Assembly (NCBI RefSeq): GCF_031457805.1
Contig: NZ_JAVDXI010000004.1
Coordinates: 186,001-250,000, forward strand
DNA: 64,000 bases
Direction: 5' to 3'
Origin: Caulobacter sp031457805
Lineage (GTDB): Bacteria; Pseudomonadota; Alphaproteobacteria; Caulobacterales; Caulobacteraceae
The notes beneath the pieces were generated by a model. The model had not been told where the DNA came from. It saw only the letters and a list, made by a program, of their open reading frames with translations, and made no database searches. The position numbers and the translations under genes were made by a program. Below are positions 47,768 through 57,243 of this stretch, piece after piece (the first letter of the stretch is position 1; every line of letters starts with the position of its first letter).

Positions 47768-50700
47768 TCAGCTGTTCTCCAGCTCGACGTTCAGGCCGAG
47801 CGAGCGCATTTCCTTGACCAGCACGTTGAAGCTTTCCGGGATACCGGCTTCGAACGTGTCGTCGCCGCGGACGATCGACTCGTAGACCTTGGTCCGGCCG
47901 GCCACGTCGTCGGACTTCACCGTCAGCATTTCCTGCAGGGTGTAGGCCGCGCCGTAGGCTTCCAGAGCCCACACTTCCATTTCCCCGAAGCGCTGACCGC
48001 CGAACTGGGCCTTACCACCCAGCGGCTGTTGCGTGACGAGCGAGTACGGACCGATCGAACGGGCGTGGATCTTGTCGTCGACCAGGTGGTGCAGCTTCAG
48101 CATGTAGATGTAGCCGACCGTGACCGGACGCTTGAACTGCTCGCCGGTCAGACCGTCGAACAGGATCGACTGACCCGAGCGGTTCACGCCGGCCATTTCG
48201 AGGTGATCCTCGATGTCGTCCATGCGCGCGCCGTCGAACACCGGGGTGGCGATCGGAACGCCCTTGCCCAGGTTCTTGGCCAGTTCGATCAGCTCTTCTT
48301 CGGTTTCCGGCAGCTCTTCGTCCGGACCGTAGATGTCGCGCAGGCGGTCGATGAGCGCCTGCTTCTGACCGCCGGCCTGCCAGTCTTCCATCAGGTTGGT
48401 GATCTGCTTGCCGAGGTTGGCGCAGGCCCAGCCCAGGTGGGTTTCGAAGATCTGACCGACGTTCATGCGCGACGGCACGCCCAGCGGATTCAGAACGACG
48501 TCGACGTGCGTGCCGTCGGCGAGGAACGGCATGTCCTCGATCGGCAGGATGCGCGAGATGACGCCCTTGTTGCCGTGACGGCCGGCCATCTTGTCGCCCG
48601 GCTGCAGCTTGCGCTTCACCGCCACGAAGACCTTGACCATCTTCATGACGCCCGGAGGCAGTTCGTCGCCGCGCTGCAGCTTGTCGACCTTGTCTTCGAA
48701 ACGACGGTCGAGGCGCTTGCGGTTTTCGTCGAACAGGCGGCGCAGCGACTCCAGTTCGCCCATCGCCTTTTCGTCTTCCAGAGCGATCTGCCACCACAGG
48801 CCCGAAGCGACCTGAGCCAGGCCTTCGGCGGTGATCTCGCCGCGCGACAGGCCCTTGGGACCCGAGAGCGCGACCTTGCCGATCAGCAGTTCCTTCAGGC
48901 GGCCCGAGATGTTGCGGTTCAGGATCGCGAACTCGTCATCGCGGTCCTTGCCCAGGCGGTCGATCTCGGCGCGTTCGATGGCGAGCGCGCGCTCGTCCTT
49001 GTCGACGCCGTGACGGTTGAAGACGCGCACGTCGACGATCGTGCCGGCGACGCCCGGGGGCAGACGCAGGGACGTGTCGCGGACGTCCGAAGCCTTTTCA
49101 CCGAAGATGGCGCGCAGCAGCTTTTCTTCCGGCGTCATCGGGCTTTCGCCCTTCGGCGTGACCTTGCCGACCAGGATGTCGCCCGGCTGGACTTCGGCGC
49201 CGATCGCCACGATGCCGGCTTCGTCGAGGTTGCGCAGGGCTTCCTCGCCGACGTTCGGGATGTCGCGGGTGATTTCTTCCGGACCCAGCTTCGTGTCGCG
49301 GGCCATGACTTCGAATTCCTCGATGTGGATCGAGGTGAAGACGTCGTCACGGACGATGCGTTCGGAGATCAGGATCGAGTCTTCGAAGTTGTAGCCGTTC
49401 CAGGGCATGAACGCGACGAGCGCGTTGCGGCCCAGGGCCAGTTCGCCCAGCTCGGTCGACGGACCGTCGGCGATGATGTCGCCGGCGCGGATCTTGTCGC
49501 CCACCTTCACCAGCGGACGCTGGTTGATGCAGGTCGACTGGTTCGAGCGCTGGAACTTCGACATGCGGTAGATGTCGACGCCCGAACGCGCGGGGTCGGT
49601 CTCTTCCGTGGCGCGGATGACGATACGCGTACCGTCGATCTGCTCGACCACGCCGGTGCGCTTGGCGATCACGACGGCGCCCGAGTCACGGGCGACGACG
49701 GCTTCCATGCCGGTGCCGACCAGCGGGGCGTCCGACTGCACCAGCGGCACGGCCTGACGTTGCATGTTCGAGCCCATGAGGGCGCGGTTGGCGTCGTCGT
49801 TTTCCAGGAACGGGATCAGGGCGGCGGCCACCGACACGACCTGGCGCGGCGACACGTCCATCAGGTCCACCGTCTCCTTTTGCAGGAGGGTCGGTTCGCC
49901 ATTGATACGGCCCGGAACCAGGTCTTCCACGATCTCGCCGCCGTCGACCTTGATGTTCGACTGGGCGATGACGTGCTTGGATTCCTCCATCGCCGACATG
50001 TAGACGACTTCGTCCTGCGGCTTGCCGTCCTTCACGCGACGGTACGGGCTCTCGATGAAGCCGTACTTGTTCACGCGGGCGTGGGTGGCCAGCGAGTTGA
50101 TCAGACCGATGTTCGGACCTTCCGGCGTTTCGATCGGGCAGATCCGGCCGTAGTGGGTCGGGTGCACGTCGCGGACTTCGAAGCCGGCGCGTTCGCGGGT
50201 CAGACCGCCCGGGCCGAGGGCCGACAGACGACGCTTGTGGGTGATTTCCGACAGCGGGTTCGTCTGGTCCATGAACTGCGACAGCTGCGAGGAGCCGAAG
50301 AATTCACGGACAGCGGCGGCGGCCGGCTTTGCGTTGATCAGGTCGTGCGGCATGACGGTGTCGATGTCGACCGACGACATGCGTTCCTTGATCGCGCGCT
50401 CCATGCGCAGCAGGCCGACGCGGTACTGGTTTTCCAGCAGCTCACCGACCGAGCGAACGCGACGGTTGCCCAGGTTGTCGATGTCGTCGATTTCGCCGCG
50501 ACCATCGCGCAGACCCACCAGGACCTTCAGCACGGCCAGGACGTCTTCCTTGCGCAGGATGCGGACTTCGTCCGACACGTCCTGCTCCAGACGCATGTTC
50601 ATCTTCACGCGGCCCACCGACGACAGGTCGTAGCGCTCGGCGTCGAAGAACAGCGACTTGAACATGGCCTCGGCGGCTTCCACCGTCGGCGGCTCGCCCG

Positions 50701-51838
50701 GACGCATGACGCGATAGATGTCGAACAGCGCGTCTTCGCGGATGGCGTTCTTGTCCACGCGCAGGGTGTTGCGCATGTAGGCGCCGACCGTGACGTGGTC
50801 GATGTCCAGCACGTCGATGGTGCTGAAGCCTTGATCGGCCAGGGCCTGGATCGAGGTGACGTCGAGCTCGTCGCCGGCTTCGGCGTAGATTTCGCCGGTC
50901 GCCATGTTGACGGCGTCACGGGCCAGGTAGCGGCCGGTCAGGGCTTCGGGCGCCAGCAGCAGGGTCTTCAGGCCGCCGTCGGCGAACTTCTTGGCCTGGC
51001 GAGCCGTGATCTTGGTGCCGGCCGGAGCGACTTCCTCGCCCGTGTCGGCGTCGACCAGCGGGAACTCCGGCTTCACGCCGCGCCAGCGCTCGGGCTTGTA
51101 CGGGGTGGCCCAGCCGCCCGAACGCTTCTCGAACGGCACGACGTCGTAGAACGTGGTCAGGATCTCTTCGCCGTCCATGCCCAGGGCATAGAGGAAGGTC
51201 GTGGCCGGCAGCTTGCGGCGGCGGTCGATGCGGACGTAGACGATGTCCTTGGCGTCGAACTCGAAGTCCAGCCACGAGCCGCGGTACGGGATCACGCGTG
51301 CAGCGAACAACAGCTTGCCCGAGGCGTGGGTCTTGCCCTTGTCGTGGTCGAAGAACACGCCCGGCGAGCGGTGCATCTGCGAGACGATGACGCGCTCGGT
51401 GCCGTTGACGATGAAGGTGCCCTTGTCCGTCATGAGCGGGATGTCGCCCATGTAGACGTCCTGCTCCTTGATGTCCTTGACCGAGCGGGCGCCGGTTTCT
51501 TCTTCGGTTTCGAACACGATCAGGCGCAGCTTGACCTTCAGCGGCGCGGCGAAGGTCATGTCGCGCTGAATGCACTCTTCAACGTCGTACTTGGGCTCTT
51601 CGAACTCGTACGAAACGTATTCGAGCACGGCGCGCTCGTTGAAGTCCTTGATCGGGAACACCGACTTGAAGACCGCCTCGACGCCTTCGTCGCGACGCAG
51701 GCCCGGACGGGTCTCGCGCTGAAGGAACTGCTCGTAGGAGGAGCGCTGAACCTCGATCAGGTTCGGCATCTGCACAGCCTCGGGAATGCGGCCGAACGAC
51801 TTCCGGATCCGCTTCTTGCCGGTGAAGGATTGCGCCAT
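47768..51838 (-). CDS. rpoB: RNA polymerase subunit beta
   Basis: 1356 residues from ATG 51838 (MAQSFTGKKRIRKSFGR) with AGGGAAAC before it; 20 extra in-frame upstream residues are unlikely. Contains the rifampicin region (FFGSSQLSQFMDQTNPLSEI, HKRRLSALGPGG) with wild-type-like residues, ICPIETPEGPNIGLI, KMAGRHGNKGVIS and the C-terminal EMEVWALEAYGA. Core transcription enzyme together with rpoC. Confidence 0.98.
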   Translation of the reverse strand: MAQSFTGKKRIRKSFGRIPEAVQMPNLIEVQRSSYEQFLQRETRPGLRRDEGVEAVFKSVFPIKDFNERAVLEYVSYEFEEPKYDVEECIQRDMTFAAPLKVKLRLIVFETEEETGARSVKDIKEQDVYMGDIPLMTDKGTFIVNGTERVIVSQMHRSPGVFFDHDKGKTHASGKLLFAARVIPYRGSWLDFEFDAKDIVYVRIDRRRKLPATTFLYALGMDGEEILTTFYDVVPFEKRSGGWATPYKPERWRGVKPEFPLVDADTGEEVAPAGTKITARQAKKFADGGLKTLLLAPEALTGRYLARDAVNMATGEIYAEAGDELDVTSIQALADQGFSTIDVLDIDHVTVGAYMRNTLRVDKNAIREDALFDIYRVMRPGEPPTVEAAEAMFKSLFFDAERYDLSSVGRVKMNMRLEQDVSDEVRILRKEDVLAVLKVLVGLRDGRGEIDDIDNLGNRRVRSVGELLENQYRVGLLRMERAIKERMSSVDIDTVMPHDLINAKPAAAAVREFFGSSQLSQFMDQTNPLSEITHKRRLSALGPGGLTRERAGFEVRDVHPTHYGRICPIETPEGPNIGLINSLATHARVNKYGFIESPYRRVKDGKPQDEVVYMSAMEESKHVIAQSNIKVDGGEIVEDLVPGRINGEPTLLQKETVDLMDVSPRQVVSVAAALIPFLENDDANRALMGSNMQRQAVPLVQSDAPLVGTGMEAVVARDSGAVVIAKRTGVVEQIDGTRIVIRATEETDPARSGVDIYRMSKFQRSNQSTCINQRPLVKVGDKIRAGDIIADGPSTELGELALGRNALVAFMPWNGYNFEDSILISERIVRDDVFTSIHIEEFEVMARDTKLGPEEITRDIPNVGEEALRNLDEAGIVAIGAEVQPGDILVGKVTPKGESPMTPEEKLLRAIFGEKASDVRDTSLRLPPGVAGTIVDVRVFNRHGVDKDERALAIERAEIDRLGKDRDDEFAILNRNISGRLKELLIGKVALSGPKGLSRGEITAEGLAQVASGLWWQIALEDEKAMGELESLRRLFDENRKRLDRRFEDKVDKLQRGDELPPGVMKMVKVFVAVKRKLQPGDKMAGRHGNKGVISRILPIEDMPFLADGTHVDVVLNPLGVPSRMNVGQIFETHLGWACANLGKQITNLMEDWQAGGQKQALIDRLRDIYGPDEELPETEEELIELAKNLGKGVPIATPVFDGARMDDIEDHLEMAGVNRSGQSILFDGLTGEQFKRPVTVGYIYMLKLHHLVDDKIHARSIGPYSLVTQQPLGGKAQFGGQRFGEMEVWALEAYGAAYTLQEMLTVKSDDVAGRTKVYESIVRGDDTFEAGIPESFNVLVKEMRSLGLNVELENS

Positions 51839-51852
51839 GTTGTTTCCCTGCG

Positions 51853-51923
51853 GCGCGGACGGAGTCCGCGCGTGAATTCGAATATCCGCTGCGTCCACCC
51901 TCGCCGCTCTCCTCGTCGGAGAG
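51853..51923 (-). promoter_or_regulatory. Structured rpoB 5' leader
   Basis: Two hairpins just before rpoB: GCGCGGAC / GTCCGCGC with GGA loop (51853-51871), 14 bases from the ATG, and CTCTCC / GGAGAG with 5-base loop (51907-51923). The 293 bases from 51839 to 52131 contain no gene and probably hold the rpoBC promoter, though I could not pick out a clear -35/-10 pair. Confidence 0.45.
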
Positions 51924-52131
51924 CCGCGGACGCTGGAATTCCCCTGTCGGGCGACCGGGACCGGAAGCCTGACGGGCGCCCCTTCGCGCTGGTCGGAGGG
52001 CGGCTGACCGCGCCTCGGGGCGTAATACGGACGCGCGTAGGCGCTCCGCCGATGTCATCGTGAGCGCGGGGATATAGGGGATGAGGATGAGGAAGGAAAG
52101 GGGGATTCGTAACGCGGCGTAAATGCTGCGA

Positions 52132-52290
52132 TCAGTCCTTGCGCAGGGCCTTGGCGGCCAGCGAGACGCCCAACCCGATCAAACAGACAAAAAAGGCGGC
52201 CTTGGTCAGCGCGCCGGCGACGTCCACGACAAAGCCGAGGACCCCAAACAGGATCATGAGCGCGAGAAGGACACCAGCGAGCTTGAGCAT
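52132..52290 (-). CDS. Small two-helix membrane protein (DUF1328-like)
   Basis: 52 residues: MLKLAGVLLALMILFGVLGF, then FVVDVAGALTKAAFFVCLIG and a basic tail ending ALRKD. Two membrane helices. The overall pattern of length, GF at the end of helix one, and AKxxFF resembles DUF1328/YtjA proteins. No strong ribosome binding site. It lies where rplL normally precedes rpoB. Confidence 0.6.
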   Translation of the reverse strand: MLKLAGVLLALMILFGVLGFVVDVAGALTKAAFFVCLIGLGVSLAAKALRKD

Positions 52291-52332
52291 GGGGGATGAA
52301 CGCAAACGACGGACGGGGGTTCCGCCCCCGTG

Positions 52333-53343
52333 CTAGGCTTTCCAGAGACCTATCGTCCCTTTGGGGCCACAGAGCACCGCGGCCTTTTTCGACGTCAGGC
52401 GCACGCTATTCATCGGCGCTGCAGAGACGCGCTCGAACGCGCCACCGCCCCGACTGACGATGGTCCCGGCCAGACCGGTGGCGATCACCGTGTCGCCCTT
52501 CGCCGAAATCGCGGACAGATAGCCGGCGGGCGCAGCGACCGGCTCGAACGCCAGGGCGCCAGGCGCCAGACGCGCCAGGTTCACGCCCTTGCCTTGCGGG
52601 CTCTTGTAGTCGCCCCCGCAGACCCACAGCGTCCCATCCTTGGCGAAGGTGACGGCGAAGGCCCCCTTCGACGGCGCATCGGCCAGGATCGGCGTCTCCA
52701 TCGCCACGAAGACCCCACCGCCGCCGCGCGACAGATAGACCCGCGCCTTGCCCGCGCCGCCCGTGCAGAACGCGACCTGCCCCCGGCGACCGATTGCGAC
52801 ACAGCCATTGCTGGCGGCGAAGGCGCCCTCGTTCGCCGCGGCCAGCGGCACGCCCTCGGGCTTCAACCGAGCCCACGTCTCGCCCGCGTCGTTGGTGTAA
52901 AGCACCGTGAACCGTCCCTGGGTCGGATCCCCGAGGATGAAGCCACGCTTTTTGTCGACAAACGCGATCGAGTCCCAGAAGCCGTCCGGATCCTGGTTAG
53001 TCGTGATCCGCGTCCAGGTCTTGCCGCTATCCCGGGTGCGCCAGAGCTGCGAGGCCTCGCCCGGCCCCGCGCTCATCGCCAGGACATGCTGGTCATCGAA
53101 CGCATGTAGCCCACGGAAGTCGAGCGCCTCCGCGCCGACGATCCGGAAGGCGTCCTGTCTCTGCCCCTTGCCCCTCACCACCCAGCCCTTTGAGCCGGAC
53201 GCCCAGAAGGCCTTGCCGCCGGTTGGAGAAAGCCCTCGCAGTTCGCTGTCTGTCGAGGAAGCAGGGATCACGAGACCGCCGGCGGCCGCGGCGGGCGTCG
53301 CGACGAAGGCGGCGCCCGCGATGATGAAGTTTCTCCGGTCCAT
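52333..53343 (-). CDS. YCF48/BNR-repeat protein with Tat-type signal
   Basis: 336 residues from ATG 53343 with GGGGAGGG upstream. N-terminal MDRRNFIIAGAAFVATPAAA has a twin Arg and a cleavable hydrophobic stretch, so Tat export is likely. The body is a beta propeller of BNR/YCF48 type: LWRTRDSGKTWTRI, VLYTNDAGETWARLKPEG, and repeated phrases such as CGPKGTIGLW. Related proteins act in photosystem II assembly or as oxidoreductase-like sialidase folds; in this organism the role is unknown. Confidence 0.8.
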   Translation of the reverse strand: MDRRNFIIAGAAFVATPAAAAGGLVIPASSTDSELRGLSPTGGKAFWASGSKGWVVRGKGQRQDAFRIVGAEALDFRGLHAFDDQHVLAMSAGPGEASQLWRTRDSGKTWTRITTNQDPDGFWDSIAFVDKKRGFILGDPTQGRFTVLYTNDAGETWARLKPEGVPLAAANEGAFAASNGCVAIGRRGQVAFCTGGAGKARVYLSRGGGGVFVAMETPILADAPSKGAFAVTFAKDGTLWVCGGDYKSPQGKGVNLARLAPGALAFEPVAAPAGYLSAISAKGDTVIATGLAGTIVSRGGGAFERVSAAPMNSVRLTSKKAAVLCGPKGTIGLWKA

Positions 53344-53513
53344 ACGAACCCTCCCCAGGCAAGACACACCGGCTTCAGATGAAACCACGCCGAGCGCAAC
53401 CCAAATCCCCTTCTTGCGCCCAGTCCGAACCCGTGTCGTCCGTGCGCCGGACGACGAATTGTTGGGCACGGCCAGGAAGGGTCGACCGGCTGCTCCCGGG
53501 GCGCTTCGGGTGG

Positions 53514-54533
53514 CTACATCGCCCGGTGCTTGGCTTGCGTCGCTTCGTCCAGACGCAAAAACCGCGCAGCATTGTTGTAGAGGATGTCGCGCTTTTGCTG
53601 GGCGGAGAGGAACGGCGCCTCGTCGATCACCGCGATCGACCGCTCGATCGTCTCGGGCCAGACCATCTGGTCGGAGCCGAACATCACCCGCTCGCCGAAG
53701 CCCGCGTCGACCAGCGCCTGCAGGTAGCGATAGAAGGCCGGGCGCGGCTGCGAATAGACGATGACGCCGGTGTCCACATAGACCTGCGGATGAGCGTAAA
53801 GCAGCGCCAGAGTGTCATCCAACATCGGATAACCCGCATGCATCACGTTGATCCGCAGTTTTGGATGCTTAATCAGCACTTCCTCCAGCAGCAGCGGACT
53901 GCTGAGCCGCGCGCGGTACCCCGAACCGGGAAGATAGGCGACACCAGGCGGGCCCGGTCCAATATGGATGGCCACCGGTACATCCATCTGCTCGGCGGCG
54001 GCCCAAAGATTCTCAAGCCGGGGATCATTCGGCGCGATCCCGTCATACTGGAAGCCCAGCTCGCCGATCACAGCCAGTTGCCCTGCCGCCTTGGCCTTCC
54101 CGAAATCATCGAGAAGCACCCTGGGCTTGGACAGCTCCTCATTGGCGGGCATGAGACTGGGCAGCACACGGTCCGGAGCCAGGGCGCGCCAGGCCATGAC
54201 CCGCTTGTAGGGCCCGCTCACCACACCGATGATGTTTCGCTTGGCCATGATCGCCAAGGTCTTGTCGCGGATCTCATCGTCCGAGGTCGGCGACCAGATC
54301 GGATCGGCGCACTTGGGCGACTTGAACATGGCGCCAAGGCCGGCCATCCAGGTCTGACGCTGATCCCAGGTCGGCATGGGATTGATCGGCGTACACATCG
54401 CCAGGGGCGGCGGCCCCTGCTCGTCAGCGGCCAATGCATGCAGGTGCATGTCGATGATCGGATCGGCCGCCCGGGCCGGCGCGCTCAACACCAGCGCGCA
54501 CGCCAGGCCAAGACCTATCAGTCCGTAACGCAT
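53514..54533 (-). CDS. Secreted amidohydrolase-family protein
   Basis: 339 residues from ATG 54533. Sec signal peptide (MRYGLIGLGLACALVLSAPARA), cleaved before ADPIID. TIM-barrel amidohydrolase 2 family with the metal HxH in IDMHLHALAA, a Lys/His region (VAIHIGPG, INVMHAGYPML), and the catalytic Asp in MFGSDQMVWPE. Probably a periplasmic metal-dependent hydrolase or decarboxylase. Substrate unknown. Confidence 0.82.
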   Translation of the reverse strand: MRYGLIGLGLACALVLSAPARAADPIIDMHLHALAADEQGPPPLAMCTPINPMPTWDQRQTWMAGLGAMFKSPKCADPIWSPTSDDEIRDKTLAIMAKRNIIGVVSGPYKRVMAWRALAPDRVLPSLMPANEELSKPRVLLDDFGKAKAAGQLAVIGELGFQYDGIAPNDPRLENLWAAAEQMDVPVAIHIGPGPPGVAYLPGSGYRARLSSPLLLEEVLIKHPKLRINVMHAGYPMLDDTLALLYAHPQVYVDTGVIVYSQPRPAFYRYLQALVDAGFGERVMFGSDQMVWPETIERSIAVIDEAPFLSAQQKRDILYNNAARFLRLDEATQAKHRAM

Positions 54534-54697
54534 TCGCCCCCCGACGCCAGACGAACAAGGTTCGCTCAACGCATGAGAGGTTAGGCCCAACAAGAAGGCA
54601 ATACGGAACCCGCCTGATCTAGGCATCGTTGCTCGATCTTCAGCGCCGCCGGCGGCCCCGCGCTTGACCGCGTCGCGAGCGAGTCCATAACTCCCCC

Positions 54698-55717
54698 ATG
54701 ACCCATGCCGCCCTCGCTGACTTCGTTCGTGGCCTGCCCAAGGCCGAATTGCACATGCACATCGAGGGCAGCCTCGAACCTGAATTGATGTTCGAACTGG
54801 CCAAGCGTAACGGGATCACCCTGCCCTTCGCCTCGGTCGAGGAAATCCGCGCGGCCTACGCCTTCTCGAACCTGCAGGACTTCCTGGACATCTATTACCA
54901 GGGCGCGGGGGTGTTGATCACCGAAGCCGACTTCAAGGATCTCGCGCTCGCCTATTTCCAGCGCCTGGCGGCCGACGGTGGGACGCACGCCGAGATCTTC
55001 TTCGATCCCCAGACCCACACCGATCGCGGCATCGCCTTCGATGTGGTGATGAAGGGCCTGCTCGCCGGCATGGACGAGGCCGAGAAGACCTTGGGCGTCA
55101 CCTCCAAGCTGATCCTCTGCTTCCTGCGCCACCTCTCCGAGGAGGCCGCGTTCGAGACGCTGGAACAGGCTAAGCCCTGGCTGAAAGAGCTTGCGGGCGT
55201 GGGCCTGGACAGCTCGGAAGTCGGCCATCCGCCCGCCAAGTTCGCCCGGGTGCTGCAAGCCTCGCGGGACCTCGGCTTGAAGGTCGTCGCCCACGCCGGC
55301 GAGGAAGGCCCCCCGGCCTATGTCTGGGAAGCGATCGACCTCGTAAAGGTCGACCGCATCGACCATGGCAACCGGGCGCTGGAGGACGAGGCTCTTACCG
55401 AGCGCCTCGTCAAGGACGGGATCACCCTTACCGTCTGCCCGCTCTCGAACCTGAAGCTGTGCGGCGTGCCCAGCCTGGACGTTCATCCGCTGAAGCGGAT
55501 GCTGAACCTGGGCCTCAAGGCGACCGTCAACTCTGACGATCCGGCCTATTTTGGCGGGTATCTCCTGGAGAACTACCTGGCCACCGCCAGCGCTGTGGGC
55601 CTGACCCGCGACGAGATCGTCACCCTGGCCAAGAACAGCTTCGCCGGCTCGTTCCTGAGCGACGCCGAAAAGGCCGAGCGGATCGCGGGGGTCGAGGCCT
55701 ACGCGGCCGCCTACTGA
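54698..55717 (+). CDS. Adenine deaminase (adenosine-deaminase fold)
   Basis: 339 residues. TIM-barrel purine deaminase: HxH in LHMHIEGSLEPE, EIFFDPQTHTDRGI, VAHAGEEGPP, DHGNRALEDE, and NSDDPAYFGGYL with the metal-binding Asp. FFDPQTHT is typical of the adenine-deaminase branch rather than adenosine deaminase proper, so purine salvage from adenine to hypoxanthine is the better guess. Divergent from the secreted amidohydrolase, 164 bases apart. Confidence 0.85.
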   Translation: MTHAALADFVRGLPKAELHMHIEGSLEPELMFELAKRNGITLPFASVEEIRAAYAFSNLQDFLDIYYQGAGVLITEADFKDLALAYFQRLAADGGTHAEIFFDPQTHTDRGIAFDVVMKGLLAGMDEAEKTLGVTSKLILCFLRHLSEEAAFETLEQAKPWLKELAGVGLDSSEVGHPPAKFARVLQASRDLGLKVVAHAGEEGPPAYVWEAIDLVKVDRIDHGNRALEDEALTERLVKDGITLTVCPLSNLKLCGVPSLDVHPLKRMLNLGLKATVNSDDPAYFGGYLLENYLATASAVGLTRDEIVTLAKNSFAGSFLSDAEKAERIAGVEAYAAAY

Positions 55718-55727
55718 GCCGCGCGCC

Positions 55728-56696
55728 GTGAGCCTGATCGCCGCCACCGCCTATAAGGCCGGACACCCCGTCCGCGTCCTGGACCTGTCCTCGCCCGACG
55801 CCCTGATCCCGCGCGAGGGCGAGTTCGTCTGGATTGGCTTGGCCGAACCAGACGAGGACGAACTGCGCCGCCTGCAGTCCGCCTTTGGCCTGCACCCGTT
55901 GGCGGTCGAAGACGCGCTGCACGCCCGTCAGACCCCCAAGGTCGAGATCTATGGCGACCAGTTGTTCGTGGTGGCCAAGACCGCGCATCTGGAAGGTGAC
56001 CGCATCGCCTATGGCGAGACCGACTTCTTCGTCGGACGCCAGCACCTGATCACCGTCCGCCATGGCAGCGCCCGAGCCCATACTGAGCTACGCGCCCAGC
56101 TGGAGGCGACGCCGGGCCTGCTGGCCCATGGCGTCGACTACGTTCTCCACGCGGTGCTGGACTTTATCGTCGACGGTTACATGCCGATCGTCGACCAGAT
56201 CGAGGAAGAGCTGCAGGCGATCGAGCAGCGCGCCCTCGACGCCTTCCTCAGCCGAGCCGAGATCACCCGCATCTTCGCCCTGCGCCGCTCGCTGATGCGG
56301 TTCAAAAAGATGCTGGGTCCGATGGCCCAGATGGCCGGCGCCTTGGAACATCACGACCTACCCTGCATCGACAGAGAGGTGCGGATGTACTTCCGCGATG
56401 TCCATGACCACGTGCAGCGCACCGAGATTCTGGTCGACGGCCTGCGCGAGGTGCTCACCTCGGTCTTCGAAATCGCCAGCCTTCTGGAGCAACAGCGCCA
56501 AGGCGTGATCACCCGCCAACTGGCCGCCTGGGCCGCAATCCTGGCGGTGCCGACCGCGATCGCCGGGATCTACGGCATGAACTTCGAGCATATGCCCGAG
56601 CTGAAGTGGGCCTATGGCTACCCGGCGGTCGTCGGCGGGATCGTCGTGGTGTGCGGCCTGCTGTACCGGCGGTTCAAGAAGGCGGGGTGGCTCTAG
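55728..56696 (+). CDS. corA: CorA-type magnesium transporter
   Basis: 322 residues, GTG start 10 bases after the deaminase stop. N-terminal cytoplasmic domain, long helix, then two C-terminal membrane helices with the selectivity motif YGMNF between them (IAGIYGMNFEHMPEL). Pentameric inner-membrane channel for Mg, possibly Co or Ni. The end overlaps the convergent DUF2199 gene by 4 bases. Confidence 0.93.
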   Translation: MSLIAATAYKAGHPVRVLDLSSPDALIPREGEFVWIGLAEPDEDELRRLQSAFGLHPLAVEDALHARQTPKVEIYGDQLFVVAKTAHLEGDRIAYGETDFFVGRQHLITVRHGSARAHTELRAQLEATPGLLAHGVDYVLHAVLDFIVDGYMPIVDQIEEELQAIEQRALDAFLSRAEITRIFALRRSLMRFKKMLGPMAQMAGALEHHDLPCIDREVRMYFRDVHDHVQRTEILVDGLREVLTSVFEIASLLEQQRQGVITRQLAAWAAILAVPTAIAGIYGMNFEHMPELKWAYGYPAVVGGIVVVCGLLYRRFKKAGWL

Positions 56697-57193
56697 GCCC
56701 CGCAGACTTCGACGATCTCATGATGCCGCGCCGCGTCAATGCCACTGCGTTGCTCGTCGGCTAGTCGGCTCTTGTCGCCGTCGAGCAGCAGCAGGCTCGG
56801 CCGCTCGTCCGGGGTTTGAAACTGGATCAGCAGGCGCGTACCCAAGGTCGTTCCTGGATAGGCGGCGAGCTTGTTAGCCAGTTTCGCCGGATGCGGCGGC
56901 TCCTCGCGGCCGTCCTCTTCGTAGAGCTCGAGGTAGCGCTGGAACACGTCAGCCTCGACCTCGGCCCAGACGCCCCAGCCGAAGTAGTCGTCCTCGCCCT
57001 TCAGCGGCACCGGCAGGATGCAGCGGATGAAGTAGCGATCGCCCCACTGGCAGAGGTCGTCGTCGTAGCGGACCTCGGCCTCCAGTTCGGCTTCGGGCAG
57101 CGCGAAAACCTCGTCCGGCAGGGAAAAGCCCCAGTCGCGGGTCAGAGCCTCATGGCGCTCGCCACACGTGGCGCATTGGAATTCTTCGGCCAT
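56693..57193 (-). CDS. DUF2199 family protein
   Basis: 166 residues. Starts with a zinc-finger-like CATCGERHE segment, followed by FSLPDEVFALPE and FIRCILPVPLK with FGWGVWAEVE, which match DUF2199. Cytoplasmic. Function unknown. Convergent with corA. Confidence 0.85.
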   Translation of the reverse strand: MAEEFQCATCGERHEALTRDWGFSLPDEVFALPEAELEAEVRYDDDLCQWGDRYFIRCILPVPLKGEDDYFGWGVWAEVEADVFQRYLELYEEDGREEPPHPAKLANKLAAYPGTTLGTRLLIQFQTPDERPSLLLLDGDKSRLADEQRSGIDAARHHEIVEVCGA

Positions 57194-57243
57194 CGAACCC
57201 TTCGGCTTGAGATTTCAGCCGATGATTAGGCCAAGTCGACCGC

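Noticed and set aside
48029..52063. A 1344-codon open frame antisense to rpoB
   Set aside because: Same effect as for rpoC; the translation is Asp/Arg/Val-rich without any motif.
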